64,000 nucleotides of DNA from Pseudomonas poae. GTDB lineage: Bacteria; Pseudomonadota; Gammaproteobacteria; Pseudomonadales; Pseudomonadaceae. A program made the translations under genes and the position numbers. Below the pieces are notes generated by a model that was given only the letters and a program-made list of their open reading frames with translations, ran no database searches and was not told where the DNA came from. This document shows, in pieces, positions 55,740-64,000 of this stretch. Positions within the stretch are counted from its first letter, which is position 1. Each line of letters starts with the position of its first letter. The DNA lies in the NCBI GenBank assembly GCA_004000515.1, contig CP034537.1:7307964-7371963 (forward strand), written 5' to 3'.

Positions 55740-57023
55740 TTAAAACGTCGCTTTGATCTGTAAGCCCACGGCCAAAGCGTTGCCTCTTTTTTTGCCGGAG
55801 AACGCTCCAGGCTCAATGTAGTACTGCAGGTCAGGACGCAGCAGCAGCCAAGGGGTGACCTGCGCGCCATAGTTAAGCTCAATCATCTGCTCGCCATTGT
55901 CGAGGTTGGCAATCATCTCGTATTCGCCGAAGCTGGTCGCCGCCGCTTCTTGTACATCACGCGTACGGGAGTTGAGCACGGCCCGGCCATAACCCAAAGC
56001 AATGCTGTCATGCGGGCGGCTGGCAAAGGCTTTTGCTTAACCAGGCCGACCGAGTACCAGCGACGCATTGGTGAGGTGGCTGCGTTGCTGGTGGCTGCCT
56101 GGCCGAAGAGGCGTAGCACCCTTTCAGGGTCTTGCTCATCCCTCCAGATTGCCTGGTCCATCAACACGTAAGCCCCGGTGCGATTGCTGCTTTTTCTGTG
56201 CTGCCAATTTTTTGCGAGTTAGAGCTGTCGTAGTACCAGCCGACTTTGTATTGGCCATTGAGAAAGGCGTTATTATTGAAGATGGCTTCCAGAGGCAGAA
56301 TGGCCCCGGTGGAGTCGTGGCTGGGCATGGAAAACGCTTCAGAGGGAAGGCTGTTGTGCTCTGGGTTGACCTGGAATACCGCGGTTTGCAGCGTCAGTGA
56401 GTCGTTGACGTCGTAACGCAACTCTCCACCCCAGTGGGCCGTCGGGTAGTTGCCCCACCCGCTGCCGCTGGACATGGTCAATGGTGTGCACAAAAGCCGG
56501 CGCTCACAAAGTTGGTCAGGATCGGCATGCCACCAAAATCGGTGCCCATCACCATGTAACCGATTTTGGCAGACACGTCCGGAGAAAACAGATTGCGCTG
56601 GTAACTGAACTCGGTCAGTCGCGTGTATTCGCCACCGTAGTTTTCTTGCGCAGAAAGGCGGTTGCCGAGCAAGTCTTCCGTGGCGCTGTGGCCGCGACGG
56701 TCGTTAACCAGAATTTGCACAAATCCAGCGTCCGGGGTGTCCAGCAGTTTACTCAGATCAAACTTGGCGCCCACGCGTATTTGTTGCGCATAGCGCGTAC
56801 CTCGCTTGATCCCGCCATGCAAGTTGGAAATCGTTTCAGAGCTGTAGTCACCGGTCAGTGTGATGCCCTTGTCCACCAGTTTTGGCGCTCCCCAATCGCC
56901 GGTTAGTGTCGAACGACTCATCAGGTCGGAAGTGTCAGCCAGTGCTGAAGTCGGGCTCAAGATACACAGCGACAAACCGCTGCACAGGCTGGTGGTCAGC
57001 AGCGCGCGGAAAGAAAAAAACAT
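55740..57023 (-). pseudogene. oprB: OprB-like carbohydrate porin, three frameshifts
   Basis: Signal peptide from MFFSFRALLTTSLCSGLSLC, then LTGDWGAPKLVDKGITLTGD (OprB start of barrel), TAHWGGELRYDVNDSLTLQT, and C-terminal QVTPWLLLRPDLQYYIEPGA..LQIKATF ending in Phe as outer-membrane proteins do. Breaks near 56480, 56166 and 56035. About 427 residues if joined. Divergent from the glucose dehydrogenase, a functional pairing: glucose enters the periplasm and is oxidised there. Confidence 0.85.
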
Positions 57024-57853
57024 TGGGGTGTGCTCCGTTGCAAAAAATTTTGGTGTATCGCTCAACGACACGCTGGCACGGCAGGAAACTGGCCCGCTTT
57101 AGCTTTTCTGGCCTGATACCGTCTTGAGAACTGCGGTGTCATAACCTGAACCCGCGCCGAGTTGATCCCTCCTTGGCTGTGCAAGAGGGTGTCCATGAGC
57201 GGGTATATGACGGGGTGCGGGTGCTCGAAACCGTTCGGATGTTCGCTTCACATGACTAACAGGCCCTGAAAGTGGCAGGGCTGGTGAATGTCATCCCGTG
57301 TGAGCCGTAAGGCTAAGTTTATGTCGATATTATTTTCAGATAAATCCAGGGAACTAAGAAACATTGGGGAGACAGTAATAATCGCGGTGGCGATATCCGG
57401 CCTTTCGCTTGCAGAAACGGCGATCGTTAGTGTTCAGCGCTTATTGCTTTTGAGGTCACTCGCACGTCAAAAAGAAGAAAACATTTGGGGCTTCAACCCC
57501 CCTCCCTTACCATGGATTATTACTGTTTCACCAACAATGTTTCTCAAACCTTTGGATTTATCCCAAGAAGCACCTGTATAAACTAGCTCAGAGTCTTCAG
57601 CTCACTCTCGGAACGTCGAGCCAGCAGTGCCCGGACAAACACCTTCCCGCGTTTCGTAGAGCCTTCGGCATATTCATTGCGACTGCAGCAACCTGCTACA
57701 CTGATTGCCGGTGCTCGCTTGCTGTCGGCAGGGCGGTAGTTCTGATTCCAACACCTGCCATGCCCAGTCCTGTTCGGGTTGAACTGAACATTTGACCCAG
57801 CTGTTCGCACAGCGTGCGGGCAGTTTTGTATTCACCCATAGAGCATTCACTAA
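57024..57853. other. oprB-gcd intergenic region
   Basis: 830 bp with several short open frames on both strands, none with a recognisable domain, good start site or consistent family. Presumably holds the divergent promoters; no gene supported. Confidence 0.5.
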
Positions 57854-60282
57854 ATGACGAATGACCAACCATCTCAAACTTCAAGACGCTCAATGAGCAC
57901 TATCGCGAGGGTACTCTTTTCCCTATTTGTATTTGCCGTGGCACTAGCTTTGATTTATGGCGGGGTCAAACTAGTGGCGCTGGACGGGTCAAGTTATTAC
58001 TTGATCGCAGGCTTGACTTATCTCGTACTGGCGGCACTATTTCTGTTTCGCAAGCGTTCGGGTATTACTCTCTCTGTTGCCATATTCCTTGCGACCTGTG
58101 CCTGGGCCTTTTATGAAGTGGGTCAGTTCAGCTATTGGGAACTGCTTCCACGCTTGGTCATTCCTGCCATCATCCTGACACTCAGCCTGTGGGTCGGCGC
58201 CGCATTGCCGGACACGTCCTTGAGCACCCGGCGCGCCGCTAACCGGTTCGGGTTTGCCGTATTCCTGGCACTGGTCGCGACATTTATTGCTGCGTTCTAC
58301 CCGCACGGCGGGATCTCGAACCCGGTCGCCGCCACTGACGCACCCAAGGCAGAAGAGCCCTCCAACGTCCCTGAAAACTGGGAGTTCTTTGGGCGTAATG
58401 CCTCGGGAACACGGTTTGCTCCTTACACGCAAATCACCTCGGACAACGTCAAGGACCTGCAGGTTGCCTGGACCTACAGAACAGGTCGTCGCACCACAGG
58501 TGCCGGCGCGGGTGTAGATGAAAATACACCGTTGCAGATCGGCAATGTTCTGTACTCGTGCACACCGGAAAACCTGATTACCGCCCTGGACGGTGATACC
58601 GGGACCGCTCTGGAAATTCGATCCCAAAGCCAAAAGCGAAGAGCACGTGACTTGCCGCGGCGTGGGTTATTACGACATCGATAAAGACGACAGCCTAAGC
58701 GTCAAGGCGTCATATGGCAATGAGCAGCAGTGCCGCCAGCGTATACTGGTGTCGTCTGTGGATGCCCGTTTGTTTGCGGTTGATGCGCATACCGGCACCC
58801 TGTGCCCGAGCTTTGGCGACAACGGTTATGTCGATCTCAAGAAAGGCATGGGCCCGACTGAAAACAGCAAGCGCTATCACCCCACCTCGCTGCCGAGTTG
58901 TCATGGGCCACCTCACCGTGGTCGGCGGCTGGGTACGGGACATTGTGGCGGGCGAACCTTCCGGTGCCGTACGCGCATTCGACGTTCTGACAGGTGCGTT
59001 GGTGTGGGCCTGGGATGTAGGTGCACCCGAGGGCAAGAACGCAGTGGCAGACGATCATCAGTTCGCTCTGGAGACGCCTAACGTCTGGACAATTCCGACC
59101 TACGATAAAGCGTTGAATCTGGTCTACCTGCCTACGGGCAATGGCCCGCCCGACTACTGGGGTGGTGATCGCAACCAGGTTAAAGAGAAGTTTGGTACGG
59201 CCGTTGTTGCAGTCGATGCATCAACCGGTAAAGCCAAATGGGTTTATCAGATCGTTCACCACGACGTCTGGGACTATGACCTGCCTTCGCAGCCTGTGCT
59301 CTATGACATCAAAACGCCCAGGGCGAGAAGACTCCGGTCTTGATCCAGACCAGCAAGACAGGCAACATTTTTGTGTTGGATCGCCGTACCGGCAAGCCGG
59401 TTACAGAAGTTGAAGAGCGTGCGGTTCCTACCTCTCCAGCAGCAGAAGGCGAGCACCTGTCGCCTACCCAACCGTTCTCGGTCGGGATGCCGACCATTGG
59501 TGTCGACCCGCTGACCGAGAAGTCGATGTGGGGCGTGACAACTTTCGACCAACTGTATTGCCGGATCATGTTCAAAGACTCCGTCTACCTGGGTCCGTTT
59601 ACACCGCCAAGTGAAAACCGTACATCGAATGGCCTGGCTTGCTGGGCGGTATGAACTGGGGTGGTATCTCCATCGACGAAAACACCGGCATGATGTTCGT
59701 CAATGACATGCGCATGCCGCTGCGGATGTCACTAGTCAAAAGGAAGACACCAAGAAGTTCAACGTGTCGACCGATGAAGTCCCGGGTTTCATGGGAACCA
59801 TTCGCCCACAAGTCGCCGGTATCTATGGCGGGGTGAAAATCGACATTCTGCAGTCGCCACTGGGCGTACCGTGCAACACACCTCCCTTCGGCAGCATGAG
59901 CGCCATTGACCTCAACACCCAGAAACTGGTCTGGCAGGTTCCGTTGGGCACCGTCCAGGACACTGGCCCTCTGGGGATCAAAACGCACATGCCAATCCCG
60001 CTGGGCATGCCAACACTGGGTGGCCCGACCTCAACGGCATCTGGCCTGGTGTTCTTCGCCGGCACCCAGGACTACTACCTGCGAGCGCTGGATTCGGCCA
60101 CCGGTAAAGAAGTCTGGAAAGCCCGCCTGCCGGTTGGCGCGGTTGCAGCCCCGCTGATCTACAAATCACCCAATACCGGGAAGCAGTACGTAGTCATCTC
60201 CGCAGGTGGCATGAGCCACTCGCCTGATGTCGGTGACTACATCATTGCCTATGCATTGCCGGACAGCATCATCCAGAAATAA
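57854..60282 (+). pseudogene. gcd: Membrane-bound PQQ glucose dehydrogenase, about five frameshifts
   Basis: Five N-terminal membrane helices (ARVLFSLFVFAVALALIYGG, LAALFLFRKRSG..), then the PQQ beta-propeller: NWEFFGRNASGTRFAPYTQI, HHDVWDYDLPSQPVLYD, LLGGMNWGGISIDENTG, and the end HSPDVGDYIIAYALPDSI. Oxidises glucose to gluconate in the periplasm, electrons to ubiquinone. Frame changes near 58607, 58898, 59322, 59625 and 59740. About 805 residues if joined, normal length. Confidence 0.9.
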
Positions 60283-60308
60283 CCTCTTAATTGACGTTAA
60301 CTCAAATG

Positions 60309-60338
60309 GCCCGCCTGCTCTCCAACAGGTGGGCTTTT
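60309..60338 (+). terminator. Terminator after gcd
   Basis: GCCCGCCTG-CTCTCCAA-CAGGTGGGC followed by TTTT, 27 nt after the gcd stop. Confidence 0.72.
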
Positions 60339-60608
60339 GTTCTATACCAGTTGTTGTTCGGCTTCGGCCTAAATAACGCATTAAATTTTGTGCTTGTTAC
60401 GAGAAGAGGACTTCGACTGATCTCATAGGTCCGGTAGTCTGCTTTCGGCCCAGGCTGTGTAAAAACGTTTTTCGGTGCGAAAGTTACTCAAAACCAGACT
60501 GGAAACCGCGCTTCTACCCCAAATCCACATCTGCTGATGTGCTGATGAATTTCAGATTTAACGCAGAAGCGCGCACTTCGAATTTGGCGACTCGTTTTTT
60601 ACACTCTG

Positions 60609-60676
60609 GGCCATAAGCAGTCGCTCAAATGTTTTCTACGAAACCAGGGGCGATTCAATCCGAATGAATCGCCCCT
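60609..60676. repeat. Direct repeat, right copy, with hairpin
   Basis: 60609-60658 is the second copy of the repeat at 55680. Its end forms a perfect 11-bp hairpin GGGGCGATTCA..TGAATCGCCCC (60647-60676). 60339-60608 shows no gene I can support. Confidence 0.6.
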
Positions 60677-60693
60677 TGATTGTAGGCATACCC

Positions 60694-60721
60694 AATCGTC
60701 CGCTTTTTGGCCGTTAGCGAC
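60694..60721. repeat. Left inverted repeat of recombinase element
   Basis: 28 bp beginning AATCGTCCGC and ending TTAGCGAC; its reverse complement occurs at 61415-61442 with only a T-run and G-run difference. Lies 30 bp from the recombinase stop. Confidence 0.8.
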
Positions 60722-60750
60722 GGCCTGACTTCGACCGTCGCTATACATGG

Positions 60751-61365
60751 TCAAACCTCGGTCTGCTCTGCCATTTCAAGGCGTCGTCGACCTCAATCCC
60801 AAGATATCGAACGGTGCTCTCCAGCTTCGTATGGCCAAGCAGAAGTTGAACGGCCCGCAAGTTCTTTGTCCTGCGATAGATCAGTGATGCCTTTGTAGGT
60901 CTCATTGTGTGAGTGCCATACATGGCCGGATCAAGGCCAATGGCTTGCACCTTTGACGATACGAGCGTATTGACGAGTGGATAGATGGTCTGAGGTGTGC
61001 AGCCTGCTCGGGAAAAGGCAGTCCTGGCTACGGAGCTGGGCTTGGTGTATCCAGGCCGCGAGAGCAGACCGTGTTTGCTCAGTAATTTCGAACTGCACTG
61101 GTCGCTTCGTTTTCTGCTGCATAACCATTGCTCGTGATGACACATGCTCGCCATGAGCAACGTCGCATACACGGAGCTTGGTTAAGTCGCAGGCTCGAAG
61201 CTTGCTGTCGATGGCCAGATCGAACAAAGCCAGATCCCGGGTTCGTTCTGCAAGCTGAAGCCTTACTCGGATGGCCCAGATATCTCTCAGCCGGAGCGGG
61301 GTTTTCTGTCCGACCAACTTTCCTTTGTTCCAGGGCCGGCGGGTGCAGGTAGCAGTGATGTTCAT
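60751..61365 (-). CDS. Short tyrosine recombinase, frameshifted
   Basis: About 205 residues: PWNKGKLVGQKTPLRLRDIW at the start, DSKLRACDLTKLRVCDV (Arg I), HTMRPTKASLIYRRTK (His-x-x-Arg), LLGHTKLESTVRYLGI (His, Tyr). A shift after QYARIVKG near 60940 and another near 60782 (DDAL-EMAEQTEV end) break it. It lacks arm and core-binding domains of phage integrases. Bounded by the 28-bp inverted repeats. Confidence 0.85.
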
Positions 61366-61414
61366 GGCAAGTCCTCCACATGTGGGAGGACAAGCATGGC
61401 TAGCCAGAGAAGTG

Positions 61415-61442
61415 GTCGCTAACCGGCCAAAAGCGGACGATT
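61415..61442. repeat. Right inverted repeat of recombinase element
   Basis: Starts GTCGCTAACC and ends AAGCGGACGATT (read in parts), inverse of 60694-60721. Together they define a 749-bp unit. It ends 17 bp from the LysR stop. Confidence 0.8.
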
Positions 61443-61458
61443 GCTGGCGGTATTCAAG

Positions 61459-62366
61459 CTATGTCCCCAGGCCCTGGGGAAATAGCTTGGGGTTTGAGAA
61501 AGCCTGCTTAAGGTGGTCGTACACCAATCGCACCCGCTTCGATACAGGACCCTGCTGCGGGCGGTATATGAACAGATCCCATGGTGCTGGAGCGTGATCA
61601 GCCAAAACGGCAACCAGCTTTCCTGACCGCAGATGAGGCTCAGCCAGATAGGCAGGAATTTGGCCAAAACATGCCTGCCAGGGTGGCTTCCAATTGCATC
61701 TGGATCATCACAGATAAGCGCTGGCTGCCTGGGCGCGAACGTTTGCCCGTCGGCAAATAGCCAAGGCCAAGGGCGGCCATTTTCCGGTCGATCAGGACTG
61801 AAAGTGGCAGCTTAGCTAAGGCATCCAAAGATTTAGGTGGTGTCTTTTGGCCTATGAGAGACGGGCACGCGACAACGTAAAACGGCACGGGAGCTAAGGC
61901 ACGTGCAACGTAGCGCCGGTCGCGAATAACCCCCACCCGGATACCAATATCGATATGCGCTTCAACGGCATCAGTCATCTGATCTTCCAAGCGGAGATCG
62001 AATTGCAGGTCAGGATGTGCAGCGGCCAGGGGCTGAAGAAACGGTATTAGGAAGCGCCTGCCAATAGCATGTGGAGCCGTAATCCCCACCCTACCTGACA
62101 GCTCAGGCTCCGTCCTGTGCGACCGAATAGCGTATCGAAATGATCCAGAGCTGACCTGGCATCTTTGGCGTAATCCTGACCGAAAGCAGTGATGCTCACC
62201 TGGCGGGTATTGCGGTGGAACAGTGATTCGCCAAGCTCAGTTTCCAGGGCTTGAATGGCTCGAGTCACCCTTGTGGGGAGATGCCTAATCGAGTTGCCGC
62301 TTCGCGGAAGCTACCTGCCTCTGCTGCTGTGCAAAAAATCCTAACCATCTCCATGCGGTTAAGCAT
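61459..62366 (-). pseudogene. LysR family regulator, frameshifted
   Basis: HTH part MLNRMEMVRIFCTAAEAGSF..AATRLGISPQG, then VTRAIQALETELGESLFHRN, effector domain HIDIGIRVGVIRDRRYVARA, and C-terminus GPVSKRVRLVYDHLKQAFSN..FPQGLGT, in several frames (breaks near 62270, 62090, 61790 and 61660). About 302 residues if joined. Divergent from the SDR gene it probably controlled. Confidence 0.83.
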
Positions 62367-62509
62367 GTTGCCCCTCCATTTATTCCATTTTCAGGAATAG
62401 CATAATCCAATCATTTCCATTTATTGAGATCAATCATGGGTCTAAAGTTTGCGCACTGCCAGGTTAACCAGCCATGGCGAAGTACAAACCCGCCGATGAG
62501 GTTCTCAGC

Positions 62510-63246
62510 ATGAGCAATAACATTTCTGGAAAAGTTGTCGTTATCACCGGTGCCAGTAGCGGCCTGGGTGAGGTTACTGCACGCCACCTTGCTGCTTGGC
62601 GCTCGCGTAGTGCTGGCTGCACGTCGCAAAGATAAACTCGACGCATTGGTGGCTGAGCTGACCAATGCAGGTGGTCAGGCAATCGCGTATCAGACCGATG
62701 TTACCTCTCAGGAAGAGGTCAAAACGCTCATTCAAGGTGCCGTGGACACCTACGGTCGCATTGATGTACTGATCAACAATGCCGGACTGATGGCGATTGC
62801 ACCGCTCAGCGATACTCGCACTGACGAGTGGGATCGCATGATCGATATCAACATCAAGGGTCTGCTGTACGGAGTCGCGGCTGCATTGCCAGTCTTCCAG
62901 AAACAAAACAGTGGTCACTTCATCAACATCGCATCGGTTGCAGGCCTGAAGGTGTTCAGCCCAGGTGGCACCGTGTACAGCGGCACCAAGTTTGCTGTGC
63001 GGGCTATCTCCGAAGGACTGCGTCACGAAGTCGGTGGCAGCATCCGCACCACGACTATCGAACCGGGCGCCGTGGACTGAACTGAAATTCGGCAGCACCC
63101 ACCAACAGAGCCGCGATTTCGTGGTGGACTTCTAAGCATGCAATTCCGCCGAATCGGTCGCTCGAGCTATCGCCTTCGCAATTGAGCAGCCTGCTGACGT
63201 GGATATTAACGAGATCGTTCTGCGCCCAACCGTGCAGGAATTCTAA
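62510..63246 (+). pseudogene. Short-chain dehydrogenase/reductase, frameshifted
   Basis: Rossmann motif [13 protein letters not shown] at [13 protein letters not shown], catalytic Ser in [12 protein letters not shown] and Tyr-x-x-x-Lys in VYSGTKFA. Breaks near 62590, 63075 and 63135 (end EQPADVDINEIVLRPTVQEF). About 245 residues if joined. Classical NAD(P)-dependent oxidoreductase of YdfG-like type; substrate unknown. Confidence 0.87.
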
Positions 63247-63306
63247 TGAGTTGAGGGCCTGTCTCTTCGGCGTCAGGCCCCGCTTATCTGGAGTGAAAAG
63301 CGGTGA

Positions 63307-63526
63307 GTGCCACATGTGGAAGAAAGAAGCAAGCGCTCGATGTAGGTGCTGAATGCCCTGCTATTGTTCAGCAGCTTGCAGCTGTTAGTGGGGCTGACAA
63401 CGGATTGATGGCAACGGTTATGGAGAGCTATCTACGGAAGAGTTTCCCAGTAGCGAAATCAGGAGCGATTCGCAGAACAAGTCCATTGACGAGACCACCT
63501 CCATCGTCCGCTCCTACCTGCGGTAG
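63307..63526 (+). pseudogene. frmR: FrmR-like formaldehyde-responsive repressor, internally deleted
   Basis: ALDVGAECPAIVQQLAAVSG (with the metal/formaldehyde-site Cys) and NGLMATVMESYL match CsoR/FrmR proteins; the end SIDETTSIVRSYLR is in another frame. The N-terminal helix (about 55 nt) is missing compared with the ~91-residue family. It immediately precedes frmA, the expected operon order. Confidence 0.72.
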
Positions 63527-63584
63527 AGGCACCAGGGTGCCCTCGGTGAGGAAAATTTAGTTAGCTAGTAAAGGAAGCGACATC

Positions 63585-64000
<416 letters not shown>

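Noticed and set aside
57288..57581. 97-codon + strand frame between oprB and gcd
   Set aside because: No domain, no convincing ribosome site, composition unlike neighbours.
57583..57893. Overlapping leftward short frames that could be a transposase remnant
   Set aside because: No transposase motif (DDE or HTH) could be read in any frame.

Overview
The window looks like chromosome of a Pseudomonas of the fluorescens group. Grounds: a 352-residue RecA of pseudomonad type behind a LexA box, a cinA neighbour, and an R-type tailocin (pyocin-like) cluster in the interval between cinA and mutS, which is the usual tailocin site in that group. No rRNA, tRNA or CRISPR array was recognised.

Layout. 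(1) 1-1664: recA and cinA, both leftward. (2) 1747-14568: a P2-type contractile tailocin read leftward (holin, V, W, J, I, tail fibre, fibre chaperone, sheath, tube, frameshifting chaperone, tape measure, U, X, D, GH19 endolysin). It is controlled by a PrtR-like self-cleaving repressor, a promoter carrying three matching 16-bp operators, a leader with five ~22-bp repeats, and a terminator in front of the first gene. (3) 14653-16806: a divergent LysR regulator and MFS exporter. (4) 17020-53460: a complete prophage inserted in the first codons of mutS. It carries a Doc-type toxin module, lysis genes (Rz/Rz1, lambda-R-like endolysin, holin), a Mu-type contractile tail, an HK97-type head, two isolated terminator-bounded accessory genes, a replication block (DnaB, DnaC-like, HTH initiator), Rha, Cro and an S24 repressor, then a rightward block with LuxR-type, TerB, CsrA and HNH proteins ending in the integrase. 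Both att junctions keep a recognisable mutS start, but the rest of mutS is absent. (5) 53460-55574: AlpA plus a broken DUF3987 gene, probably a satellite or island stacked on the same att site. (6) 55680-64000: broken oprB and PQQ glucose dehydrogenase genes between direct repeats, a 749-bp tyrosine-recombinase element bounded by 28-bp inverted repeats, a broken divergent LysR/SDR pair, and a broken frmR-frmA formaldehyde module running off the window.

How it works together. DNA damage activates RecA. RecA should drive self-cleavage of LexA and of the two S24 repressors (tailocin and prophage), whose C-terminal halves are nearly identical but whose DNA-binding halves and predicted operators differ. 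Induction would then release the tailocin and the prophage.

Sequence quality. At least 25 genes are split by a one-base change, usually inside a run of one base, and rejoin into full-length family members when a single base is restored. This is far too dense for a living genome and mostly reflects consensus errors. Joined coordinates are therefore given, with each break described. Damage is densest after 54500, where true decay cannot be separated from error. Two frameshifts, in the tail chaperones of the tailocin and the prophage, sit on classic -1 slippery heptamers and are probably real programmed frameshifts.
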